Made by a program: the position numbers and the translations under genes | In this document: positions 11,907 through 22,070 of the stretch, one piece after another | How positions within the stretch are numbered: the first letter of the stretch is position 1 | Layout of the letters: each line of letters begins with the position of its first letter | From: Proteles cristata cristata | Lineage: Eukaryota > Chordata > Mammalia > Carnivora > Hyaenidae | Assembly: GCA_017311185.1 (NCBI GenBank) | Contig: JAESUZ010003505.1 | Span: 2,046,001-2,110,000 of the forward strand | Direction: 5' to 3' | Length of the DNA: 64,000 bases | Notes under the pieces: model-generated | Databases searched by the model: none | What the model saw: only the letters and a program-made list of their open reading frames with translations | What the model was told of the DNA's origin: nothing

Positions 11907-11923
11907 ATACAGATAGGTCTTTT

Positions 11924-13134
11924 AGACTAAAAGTTATTTCTGGTAATAACTCTCTTCCTGGGTCAGGCTCCCTATCTAAATTCTTTTAGATGGATAAGGG
12001 AGAAGAAAAAGTTTGTCCTGAGTTGTCTGGGTCTTGATTGACTTTAGCTCAAGATAACCCACATGCAAAGTAGTACATTTTGAGGTGGAATGCTGTGCCC
12101 TCCTTCGTAGTATTCTAGGTAGTTTTGAATCTTTGACTTTGAAAACTTGAAGAACAGATACCCTACTCTAGAAAAATTATGAAATCAAAGAAACAACCTG
12201 AAAGCCAGTGAGATGACTACCAAACACGATGACCTGAGACTGTCCTGCCGTTAGTAACACGTAGGCAGATCTCTTTGCAGACATATGAATAAAAACTAAG
12301 TGAACAATTTTTAAATCATCTTGATTGTGTTATCGAATTAGAATCATTTTTACCAGAAGTTACAACCAAAGAGGGATTAACTTAGTCATTAATGTGTTTT
12401 GCAGTAAACGAATTGCATTTCAGAACATTTAGCCCTTATTTCGATGCCTTAATTTCTTTAGGGTCCAGATCATTCTCCTTAACTAATATTATATGAAAAC
12501 ATGTCATTATCCCATTATCTGCTCTGACAAGTATTTTTAAATTTTACGTGATTCTGAACTGAAAGTTAATACTTTAATAAGTATAATTTAAAATGATAAG
12601 ATTCTTTATTGTGCTTATAGAATAAACCTCAATCCTTCAGACGGAAAATATAATACCTCAGTGTTCATTAAGTGTTGAAAAATATTGAATTTCCAAACAT
12701 GTTTCCAAAATATTTGCCTTTCGGTTTTGCATATTTGTATTTCTAATTTTCTTCCATTCTCAGACGTCTGTTCATGATTTCTAGCTTATTTTCAAACTCT
12801 TTTTGTGTTCATGTTTGGATTCAATACTCAAATTCTTTATATGCTGAGTGACTTGTAGACATCCACTCAGTAAAACTTTCCAGCTTTGTAAGTTTTAACC
12901 TAAAACATAGTAGGGTTGGGTTTTTTCCACTTGGGAAAATATTCATCTTTTTTCTTATATCAATTGAACAAAGTCTGTGTCATTATTTTAACACTTAGAC
13001 CTCTAAATACATTACTGATTGAGATAACATTTATGGTCTTTCTGAAAATTTATTTTTTAATATACAGCTTTGATTCTAGAATACAGACTAAAAACATTAA
13101 ACAAGAGAGAGCTTTTTGTTTGTTTTAGGGAGGG
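11924..13134. other. AT-rich stretch without recognisable gene
   Basis: Very AT-rich. A 70-codon frame at 12916-13128 runs into SINE target-site sequence. No repeat family is recognised. Confidence 0.6.
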
Positions 13135-13147
13135 GTAGTCATAGTTT

Positions 13148-13360
13148 ACTTATTTAAAAAAATTTTTAATGTGTATTTATTTCTGAGAGACAGAGACAGA
13201 GTGGGAGGAGAAGAGGGACAGAGAAAGATAGGAAGACTCAGAATCCAAAGTGGGCTCCAGACTCTGAGCTGTCAGCACAGAGCCCGACACAGGGCTCGAA
13301 CTCACGAACCACGAGACCATGACCTGAGCCAAAGTCAGATGCTCAACTGACTGAGCCCCA
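13148..13360 (-). mobile_element. CAN-SINE, reverse orientation, 5' end trimmed
   Basis: Tail TTTTTAATGTGTATTTATTT, body with CTCCAGACTCTGAGCTGTCA and CTCGAACTCACGAACC. It ends at ACTGAGCCCC, so the CACCCAGGCG bases of the head are missing. Approximate target duplication GTAGTCRTA at 13135-13147 and 13361-13373. Confidence 0.95.
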
Positions 13361-13373
13361 GTAGTCGTATTTT

Positions 13374-14056
13374 AAGAGGCAGCTCTCTTTTGGGAGAGAG
13401 AGGAAGCTGACTTCCCCAGGAGAGACCTTGGCTCTTTTTTCAGCAGCAGAATTGCTGCTCATTAAAGTAAAAGGCTGTGGTTTGGGTTTTATGTATTTTC
13501 TGTTAATTCACTTAAAAATGCTTTTCCTCCTGTACATATTCCTTACAAACTGTAAGTCTACAGGATAATATATGTGCCCATTTTTATCTATGGCCATAGA
13601 AAATGACATAGATAAATATCACTTTGTGCTAAAAATAAGTCCGTAGTAATTCAGAGGTCAGTCCTGATTCATATGGTACATAAAACAGACTGGCTTTTGA
13701 GTCCTGACATCTACACAAAATGCAATACTGCAGAATTTTCATATTAAGGGGTTTTGGCTGAAGGAATTCAGACACATACGCAGTATGGCCCTAGAAATCG
13801 TGCCAAGAAAAGTTGAGTTTAAAATGGAGGGGAACTGATCCAAGAATAGGCCTCAAACATGTTGCATTCATTACACGCAGCTGTGTACATGAGAAGTGAC
13901 TTTTTATCCCACCTACCAAAAGCCTAGCCAGAGCTGTCATTTTTTTTTTTGCCAACTTGCTGACCTTTCTGTTCCCACAAAAGGAAAATGTGATTGACAG
14001 ACAATTATTCAAAACATTTTGGCAATTAAAAAAACTGCATGCTAATATATTTGCTA
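13374..14056. other. Stretch without recognisable gene
   Basis: The 137-codon minus frame that covers 13791-14204 begins inside a SINE and continues into unique sequence; I do not support it as a gene. Confidence 0.55.
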
Positions 14057-14070
14057 TGAATACCACACAT

Positions 14071-14265
14071 TTTTTTAAAGTTTTTATTTGTTTATTTTTG
14101 AGAGGGGGGAGCACACAAGTGAGGGAGGGGCAGTGAGAGAAGGGGACAGACCATCCGAGGTGGGCTCTGGGTGCACAGCAGAGAGCCTGACATGTGACTC
14201 CCACTCACTAACGGTGAGATCATGACCTGAGCAAGCGCTTAACTGACTGAGCCACCCATGCACCC
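14071..14265 (-). mobile_element. CAN-SINE, diverged
   Basis: Reverse copy with tail AAGTTTTTATTTGTTTATTT and head GAGCCACCCATGCACCC. The body has many substitutions and a degenerate tRNA-like region. The imperfect flanking repeat AATACCACACAT / AATACAACACAC supports an old insertion. Confidence 0.92.
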
Positions 14266-14281
14266 AAATACAACACACTTT

Positions 14282-15602
14282 TAAACACACATTTCTTGCA
14301 CATTCAGTTTTTGTGAGTAAATATTAACTAAGCCACGATATAGAGAAAACCAACTTGGATTCAGCATGTTGATGGTTACTGCATGAGGGGCATTTGGAAT
14401 ATAAGGATTTAGAGGTACTTGGGTTACGGTGATAAAGAATTACGATAAAGATACTTGGCAAAGAAAGAGAAAAACAGAAAGTCATTTCAATATGCCTAGA
14501 AGAAACAAATGTCAATCATGACACATCAACAACTATTCAGTCAGGTTCTAAGAAAGTGGAATGGGTATTAAGTGATATCCGAAGGTATCTAGTTATAGTT
14601 ACCTGGTCAGGTCACATTTTCTGTCTTCTGCTTCTGCCTCCACAGCTGACTGATGTGTTCCCATTTTATCTCCAGATCCAGCTTTCCAAAGACAGGATCT
14701 ATTCAATGGAGTCTAGTCTCCATTCAGTATAGAACATCACCACGTTGAACAGAGCTGTCATGGCGGATCATTTTATGGAAGCTGGCCTTGCCTTTCTTTG
14801 GGTCAGCTATTGATTCAATCATTCCATTGAAACCAGAATTATAAGAGTGATGCCATGAAGCCAAGCCTATGGAATCCCCAAAAGGGGCTTTTGGAAGGCT
14901 CCGTGTGACGTTGGCAGCCCATATATTGTATCATAAATGCATACGTTAGAATAATAAGAGATATCTTAATATTTCATTTTCCTAAATTTTCCTCACACAA
15001 TATTTTCCAAGAAGAAGTAAATAACACCAAACAAAATAATGGGGAAATCGTTTGTATTATTATTTTTCCTATCTCTGAAGGTCACTAATTCTGATTATGA
15101 GATTTTGCTGGTGGAAATGCTTTCCTGGTCTGGTAAGCCCAACAGATGAATACTGTTCAATCTGTGCGCAGATAGGTGTGGCATACAGAGAGCAAGGTCC
15201 AGTAATTCTCAGTGCTAGGTACCGTCTTCTGGCTTTGACCCACAGATCCCGAAGCTACTTCTTTCCAAAGATTCCAACCAACTCCATTATCTTCTTTGGG
15301 GAAATGTATTTGGGGATTTGATGACTGTTGCTATTCCAAAAACAGGAGAATAATCTTTGCATCTTTCAGACTCAAAGAATAACTTGACAATCCACATGCA
15401 ACACATTTGTGTCAGAAATAGTGACGCTACCTCTGTCTCAAAATCCTTCTCCAATTTGGTAAATCATAGGACTGCTAAGCATTATGAGGCATTCTTGGAT
15501 ATTAAGAATTAATTTTTATTTGTGTCAATCAAAATCATTTAATTTTTATGATGTTTGAATCAGTGCCTCATTGTACTACATTTGATTACGAAATTTATTT
15601 AT
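14282..15602. other. Stretch without recognisable gene
   Basis: A 74-codon frame at 15097-15321 ends shortly before the SINE pair. No recognisable domain or repeat. Confidence 0.55.
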
Positions 15603-15798
15603 CAGTTAGTGAAACATCTGACTTCGGCTCAGGTCATTATCTCAAGGCTGAGTTTGGGCACCACATTGGCCTCTGCATTGACAATACAGAGCCTCCTTTG
15701 GATCCTTTGTCTCCCTCCCTCTTTCTGCTCCTCCCCAGCTTGCGATTGCTCACTAGTGCTCTCTCTCTCTCTTTCTCTCTCAAAAGTAAATAAATGTT
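15603..15798 (+). mobile_element. CAN-SINE lacking its head, upstream member of a pair
   Basis: It starts at CAGTTAGTGAAACATCTGAC, so the first bases of the head are lost. The CTTCGGCTCAGGTCATTATC region, CT-rich block and AAGTAAATAAATG tail are present. The next SINE begins directly in its A-rich tail. Confidence 0.9.
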
Positions 15799-16018
15799 GG
15801 GGTACCTGGGTGGCTCAGTCGGTTGAAAATCTGACTTCAGCTCAGGTCATGATCTCACAGCTTGTGAGGCTGAGCTCCACATCAGGCTCTGTGCCTGACA
15901 GCTCAGAGCCTGGAGCCTATTTCAGATTCTGTGTCTCCCTCTCTCTCTCTGCCCCTCCCCCGCTCACACTCTGTCTCTGTCTCAAAATAAATGTTTTTAA
16001 AAATTAAAAAAAACATTA
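15799..16018 (+). mobile_element. CAN-SINE inserted in the tail of the preceding SINE
   Basis: Head GGGGTACCTGGGTGGCTCAG, full body, tail AAAATAAATGTTTTTAAAAA. Insertion into the poly-A tail of the copy at 15603 explains the head-to-tail pair and the two-part A-rich end. The plus frames at 15548-16007 are read-through of these two SINEs. Confidence 0.95.
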
Positions 16019-16324
16019 AAAATTTTTAAAAGAAGATTTTACTTATATAGTACTTATATTTTAAACTCTTTAGATGCAATATTAATTTTTAAGTAATTTA
16101 GCACCTCACATGATTGATCGAGGTAACATTTCTAGTAGTGCCAAGGAGTAAAACTCTCTTGCTTTAACAATTTAAGTCAAATTCAGATTATTCATTTGGA
16201 CATTTGGAAAATCTCTAAATCTTTATTACTATAGAACCAAATGTTCATGATCATCTACTAGATACAGTTGTATGAGCCATGGTCATTGAAAATTTGCCAC
16301 AAACTCAGTTCAGATAAACCACCT
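16019..16324. other. Short AT-rich stretch, nothing recognised
   Basis: AT-rich spacer between the SINE pair and the MIR. No ORF or repeat recognised. Confidence 0.6.
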
Positions 16325-16515
16325 CTATTCAACTATCTCACTTTATTTGCACAACCATTCAGTGACACAGGTATTACATTATTTCTACTTTGCATACATT
16401 CCTGAGGCTCAGAAATGTCAGGTAGTTTCCCCAGGATCAGACAGCTAGTAAGTGGAAGAGGTCGAATTGGAATTCAGGGCTGACTCCTGAGCCCATGGCT
16501 TGTAGTTTTCAGCAG
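16325..16515 (+). repeat. MIR element
   Basis: CTCACTTTATTTGCACAACC, then CCTGAGGCTCAGAAATGTCA, CCAGGATCAGACAGCTAGTA, AGTGGAAGAGGTCGAATTGG: the ordered MIR landmarks in plus orientation. Confidence 0.85.
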
Positions 16516-16559
16516 GCCTCAATACGGTGCTATCATCGAGCCTATGATGCAGCTGTGGT

Positions 16560-17370
16560 TTGGGTCTGACGAGTAGCAAAGGTGGCAGGCAGAGGAAAAG
16601 TTTGATTTATTTGAATCTGCCAGTTACTGTGTAGAGAAGTGCAAGTAGGCCCCTTACTCTTCAAAGAGTCAAAGTATATTTGAGGAGCAGAAGGTAGCAC
16701 ATGTTATGAAGGGAGGTTCTAGGATGCGTTGTAGAAATGCAGCAGATGAAGGTTAAAAAGAAAAGGCCCAGGACCTGTTCTAAAAGGCCTAAACCACATC
16801 CAGCTGAGGAGGTGAAATTTGACTTTGTAGGAAGGAAAGCAGAGACAATAGCAGGTTTGTGTCATTAAGAGTAACTGGCAGCAATGGGATAGCGGCGCTG
16901 ATAAGGTGAAGGAAAGAGGAGGGAGGGAATATCTAGGACACTCTTACAAAAGTCCGGGCAAAAGACGATAAGGATTTAATTTTGGGTAGCAGCTCCATGA
17001 ACAGAAAAGAGGGGTGAGATTGAAGACCTACAGAAGGAGAAGGTGTAGAAGCAAAGAATATGGCGATGGATTTTACGTTGGCGTCGAAGGAAAGGCAGTG
17101 GGAACTTCGCTTAGTCTACGAGGAGAAAATATATGAACCTAAATCTGAAGGACAAGAGCGAGGAATGGCTTTGGGCCTGAGAGTGACACATAATATGTTT
17201 GACTTTGGACATGTTGCATTAGAATTGCCTATGGGACAGCCACAGCCAGCACGGGGAATGATGCTCGTAACACGATCAGAAATGAAGAGCCAGGGGAATA
17301 CAGAGAGGAAGAGATTAATGTCAACTAATTGGTCAAGGAAGGCTTTGAGAAGAAAATGACATCAAACGCC
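16560..17370 (+). repeat. Old mammalian interspersed repeat, copy 1
   Basis: It shows the landmarks of a common ancient mammalian repeat: CAAAAGTCCGGGCAAAAGAC, an AGCAGCTCCATGAAC block, and GACTTTGGACATGTTGCATT followed by GCCTATGGGACAGCC. The copy at 17650 shares the last block. I recognise the sequence type from mammalian introns but cannot assign a family name with certainty. The 99-codon frame at 17060-17359 lies inside it and is not a gene. Confidence 0.6.
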
Positions 17371-17649
17371 AAAGGATAGATAAAATTTCTGCATGTGAAA
17401 ATTGAATGAAAGGACATTTGAGGTAGGTTTGAATTCAGGATATGTTTTATGTTTCCTGTTTTATCGAGCATCCACCCAAATGTGTACGCAATGTGATATA
17501 TTTTTTATTATAATTTTCTCTAGCATGTGAAGTCTTTATCTTGGGCTGTGTAGATATATCCCTTCTTTCATTCAACCAATATTAAGGCAATCATGTTTAA
17601 TAACAAAACAATAGGTATAATGTAATGTGTGCTGTGATTGTTATGCTGT

Positions 17650-18520
17650 CTTAATCATGTGGCATCTAGCCATGAGGGGACAGGTCACTTCAGAACAGAA
17701 AGAGGAGACATCTAAGCTGAGACATGAAGGACAGAGGGGAGGGAGTCAGGGGAGAGCACTATCCCAAAGAGAAGGAATATCCTTCACAAAGTGCCGGAAA
17801 CCATAGCTTTAATAAGGACTGCAAGGAGAGCCTAGGTCACAATGGAGCTTATAAACCCTACTAAGGAATTCTGAGATTATCTTAATGGCAGTGGGGAGCC
17901 ACTTAAGATTTTTCAATCAGGAAGTTGATATGATTACATTTCTCATTTTGAAGGATTTTTTTCTGAATGTTGTGTAAAGAATGTGTTGGAGGAAGCCAGG
18001 AATGGAGGCAGGTACGATATTGCATCCAAGTGAGAAATGAGGATTTCATTAAGGAGGGCAGTGACTGTAGTGACAGAATTAGTAAACACAGAGTGGAAGA
18101 CTGATGGAGTGATGTGTCGGGGGTGGGGGGGAGGAGAGTGCTGATGGAAGAGAAAAGAGTGACATCCAGGTTTCTTCCTTGGCCATTTGGCGGGGACACA
18201 GAGGTTTTGCTCACTGACGCAGGAAATGCAGAGGCAATAGGAAGTTGGTGGAAGATGATTATTTTAGCTTTGAACATGTTACATTTAAGATGCCCCTAGG
18301 ACATCCTATTGAAGACATTAAGTGATTGGATATGAGCCTGGCTGGGAATTGAAATCAAGGAATAACATAATTTGTGAATTAGGCCTTCAGAGATGGCAAT
18401 GATTATGTAAGTCAGAGCTGAAGAAAAGGCGGCGGAGGTGGGGGCATTGGTGGAGAGAGAGGGGATGGATGGAGGGAGGAGGGGAAAGGGCATCTAGACA
18501 GAGGGAGCATTGTGAGTCAT
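17650..18520 (+). repeat. Old mammalian interspersed repeat, copy 2
   Basis: Same repeat type as 16560-17370, same orientation, but covering more of its left part: AAGCTGAGACATGAAGGACA, GCAGTGGGGAGCCACTTAAG, AGGAAGTTGATATGATTACA, TGACATCCAGGTTTCTTCC, and GCTTTGAACATGTTACATTT followed by GCCCCTAGGACATCC. The opposing minus frames at 17903-18689 are chance frames through it. Confidence 0.6.
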
Positions 18521-21030
18521 GCGAGGCAGAGACAGGGTAGGGTTCTATGTGAGAAAAATCAGATTGCCAAGGGTGAGATGAGCCTAGAATGGTCCTCTCA
18601 GATATTAGTCTAGGAACTGGATTTCTTCCATAGTTAATAGGTAGCCAGTGAGGATTCGAGTGTGGAGAGAACCTTGGCAAGTAAGTCATTAGGAAGATCT
18701 GCCTGGGTATGGATCAGAGGGGAAATGCGGAGGCCATGTCAGAGTTATTGACACACCTAGCATAGCTGTAATGAAATGAGACTTGGAAGAAAGTTCCGGA
18801 GGAAAGAAAAAGAAAACACGGGGGCACGAGGCACCTGTGAAAATACAAGCGCCACAGCAACTTCTGCCTGAACGTGGTGAGAACAGGGAGCACATGTGAA
18901 CATAAGAACCGACAGCTCTCAGGAAAAATAAAATCAGAAGAGGAGTCTGGTCTCAGGGAGTAAGTAGCTTGTACTGTAGATAGAACTTGACGATTATGCC
19001 TTATGGAAATAAAGTAGCAGAAGAGTATATCAGAATATTTTATTTGTAGGGGTTTTTTTGTCCTGTTCTCCTTGACTTTATAAAACTATATCCCAGAGAT
19101 TTGACCAGATGTTATTTTTTTTCTTTTTCTGTGCACTACAAAATTAAAAAAAAAGAAAAAGGTTTAGAAAATCAAATGAAAGAGCTAGACAGTCCTCACC
19201 AAGGGTGCCAGTCAGTCATCTTCGCTGACCTGGACCATGAGGGGAATGTAGGGTAGCCACAGCCACCTCACGGAAGGTCTAGACACACCACTTTGGTGGA
19301 GGTGAATCAGACAATGGATACAGAAAAGATGTGGGGTATTTCATTGGGAATCGCCAGGGTGCAAGTTGTTTTTCTGAGCCGCATCTTCGAAGTCTATAAA
19401 AATACAATTTACAATTCTGGCTATATATACTGAGAAGAGTCTGATCACTGAGTAGAACGAACCGAGAATGCTAGATGCCATTTCCACGTAGATAGAAGTC
19501 TATTTCGGGGGCAGGGGAAGGTGAGGGGAAATCTCTTCCTGGTCTTCTCCAGTTCCATGGTTTTCTGGAAGTTACGGTTTTGTTCACGAGAGTCCATTCT
19601 CCCTGCCAGGCCACCAGAGAAAGCTATTTAACCTCATCTCTAGTGCACCAGACAGTCTACAAACACAGCGTTTATGACATGCCTTCTTCCGCCTTCTTAC
19701 TTGGCAGGTGAATTTTTTTTTTCCTGTAGTGACTTGACATGTGAATTGATTACCATTATTGCTTCCCTTTTTCCTATGAGTCTTTATTCCAAGAGAAAAA
19801 ACAAATTTAATTCCCATTGAAAAGAAAGACCAGGGACCCCAGCCTGTGGACCCAAGTGTTAAGATGCTTTTTAAGATGAGGCAGTTGCAAGTCGCTTGTA
19901 ATAAGGGAGATTAGACATTCTGTCTCCAGCATGGGAAAATTGGCCGATCAGGGAATGGCTTGCCTGCCTGTCTTCCTCGGGCCAGCGAAAGGCCCAGAAG
20001 GAACAGCTGCCGGTCAGGAGGAATGTGAGAAAATAGGAAATTGATTCGAAATAGAATAGGAAAAAAGGCAGAAGAATGAATTTAAGAATTTTCAAATATT
20101 CCCTCTTTGGGCATATGTAGTTGCTATGTCTGCCGAGGAAGGTGACCCTTCGTTCTTCTCTCATGAGACTAAAAACCCTGCGAATTAACAGGCAATACAG
20201 ATAGAAGTTGGTTTGTTTCTTCATAATTGGAGGAAAATTGAATATCGATTTGTATTTTACTCTTTGGAAAGTCTTCTTGATCCTTTAGAAGTAAAAAAAA
20301 AAAAAAAAGTGGAAAACTATAAACGTTCTAATTCTAGGTTCAGGTAAAGATTTTTTTCCCTGCTAGTTACAACGATATTAATTAAATTTCACATTATGTA
20401 GAGGGGGCTGGGCAGTTTCATGTTTGATTGTGAAGGTCGCAGGGACTCTTCATTTTCTCTGGGCAGTATTTCTTTTGCCTTAACAGATGCCTTCAGGCAA
20501 ATGAGAACACTTTTTTCCTTGGCTTAAGGAAGTGTGGGATGGGGTGGGGGTGGGGTGGTGCTAACAGTATTTAGGGGCAGTGATAAATCGGGGAGATGTC
20601 TGTTTTTAGGGTTGTATGTACTAGCTGCCCCTCGAGAAGACACACGGTTTGAGCAATGAGCTCTGAGTTTCTTTTGGGTCTTAACATTTGGTGATGTTGT
20701 TTGATCTCTTCATGACTGGAAACTGGGGGCGGCAGTAACTCCACTTACCAGGAGCCTTCTGCTTGTAGAACAACCTAGAGTTGTTGATGGGACATGGGGC
20801 ATACTAAGAATGAGATCTTGTAAGACATGTAAATCTTAGCTGGGAAGAATCAACCATCGTGATTGCCACCAACTATAAGGAAACAAACATGCTGGTATAC
20901 ACCTTGTTACATCTCTTGGCTTCTGAAAAAAATCACCAATGATGTTCTTATGAAGGAAAGAAACTTTCACCTCTTAGATGCATTGGAATGTAGACTGTCT
21001 CTGAACACATGGAGTGTTAATACATGGAGT
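18521..21030. other. Stretch without recognisable gene
   Basis: Purine-rich at the left, then unclassified sequence. Frames up to 117 codons (19871-20224, minus) have no recognisable domain. Poly-A occurs near 20294-20309 and a G-run cluster at 20535-20557. Confidence 0.5.
20535..20557 (+). other. G-quadruplex-type G-run cluster
   Basis: Four G runs of 3-5 bases separated by AT or T, in the form GGGATGGGGTGGGGGTGGGG. This fits the G3+N1-7 pattern. Confidence 0.7.
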
Positions 21031-21044
21031 AGAATAGAGATGAG

Positions 21045-21258
21045 CGATCCCTGGGTGGCTTAGTTGGCTAAGCATCCAACTTCGGCTCAGGTCATGATCT
21101 CACAGTTCATGGGGCTTTTTGGTGTTAGCACAGAGCTGGCTTCGGATTCTCCATCTTTCTCTGTCTGTTTCTTCTCTCTCTGCCCCTCCCCCACTCAAGG
21201 TCTCTCTCTTTGTGTCTCTCTAAAGTAAATAAGTAAATACACATTTTTTTAAAAAAAG
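21045..21258 (+). mobile_element. CAN-SINE, diverged head
   Basis: GATCCCTGGGTGGCTTAGTT starts the head. The region after TCTCACAGTTCATGGGG is altered by a small deletion relative to other copies. The CT-rich block and AAGTAAATAAGTAAATAC tail are intact. A short AGATGA match on both sides may be the target duplication. Confidence 0.93.
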
Positions 21259-21517
21259 ATGAAAATAGCTGTTTTCTAAATCTTATCTGCATTAAGAAGT
21301 CAACATTTGGAAATGCGCCCTTGAACCTATCCTTCAAAAAGTTTGATCTGTAAAATGATATTGGATGGAGAGTCACCAAAACAAGACGGTGGAAAAGCAG
21401 AGTGGAAAAAGGAGAAATGTTAAGAAAATGCTTGAATCTAAATATCCAGTAAGTGAAAACTGCTATCCAAAGACATTAAAGCATATCGAAGAAACTGGCC
21501 ATTTAAAGGATTCAAAA

Positions 21518-21639
21518 AAGGGGCACCTGGGTGGCTCAGGAGGTTAAGCATCAGACTCTTGGTATTGGGTCATGATCTCATGGTTTGTGGGTTTGAGCCC
21601 CGTGTCTGACTCTATGCTGACAGTACAGAGCCTGCTTGG

Positions 21640-21673
<34 letters not shown>

Positions 21674-21699
21674 ATAAATAAATAAGCTTAAAAAGAAAT
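21518..21699 (+). mobile_element. CAN-SINE with shortened body
   Basis: Head GGGGCACCTGGGTGGCTCAG, then a body lacking the GGAGCCTGCTTCAGATTCTG to CTGCCCC segment; the CT block is a plain TC repeat. Target duplication AAAGGATTCAAAA at 21505-21517 and 21700-21712 is perfect. Confidence 0.95.
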
Positions 21700-21816
21700 A
21701 AAGGATTCAAAAGACCTGAAAGATTCTTAGAGGGAAAAATGGAGGCCACATAAGATAAAGCTTAACAAGGTCACATACCCAATCAGAAGAGTCATGTGTA
21801 GAACTCAGATTTGCTG

Positions 21817-21988
21817 GGGTGCCTGGGTGGCTTAGTCGGTTAAGCGTCCGACTTTCGCTTAGGCCATGATCTCGCGGTTCGTGGGTTCGAGCCCCGCATC
21901 GGGCTCTGTGCTGACTGCCAGCTCAGAGCCTGGGGTCTATTTCAGAGTCTGTGTCTCCCTCTCTCTCGGATCCTCCCCTGCTCGTGCC

Positions 21989-22022
<34 letters not shown>

Positions 22023-22053
22023 GAAATAAATAAAAATGTTAAAAAAAAAAAAA
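21817..22053 (+). mobile_element. Young CAN-SINE with perfect 17-bp target duplication
   Basis: Head GGGGTGCCTGGGTGGCTTAG, intact B-box GTGGGTTCGAGCCCCGC, GACTGCCAGCTCAGAGCCTG, TC repeat, CCTAGAAATAAATAAAAATG and 14 A. The perfect duplication AGAACTCAGATTTGCTG (21800-21816 and 22054-22070) and low divergence make it one of the most recent insertions in the window and a candidate presence/absence marker. It is the last SINE before the 16.6 kb SINE-free zone. Confidence 0.97.
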
Positions 22054-22070
22054 AGAACTCAGATTTGCTG

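Noticed and set aside
15548..16007. 81- and 150-codon plus frames with Ser/Leu-rich ends
   Set aside because: Read-through of two CAN-SINEs and their CT-rich blocks.
17060..17359. 99-codon plus frame
   Set aside because: Lies wholly within an old interspersed repeat.
21817..21900. tRNA gene signal (A and B boxes)
   Set aside because: It is the tRNA-derived head of a CAN-SINE; no intact cloverleaf or terminator arrangement of a functional tRNA gene.
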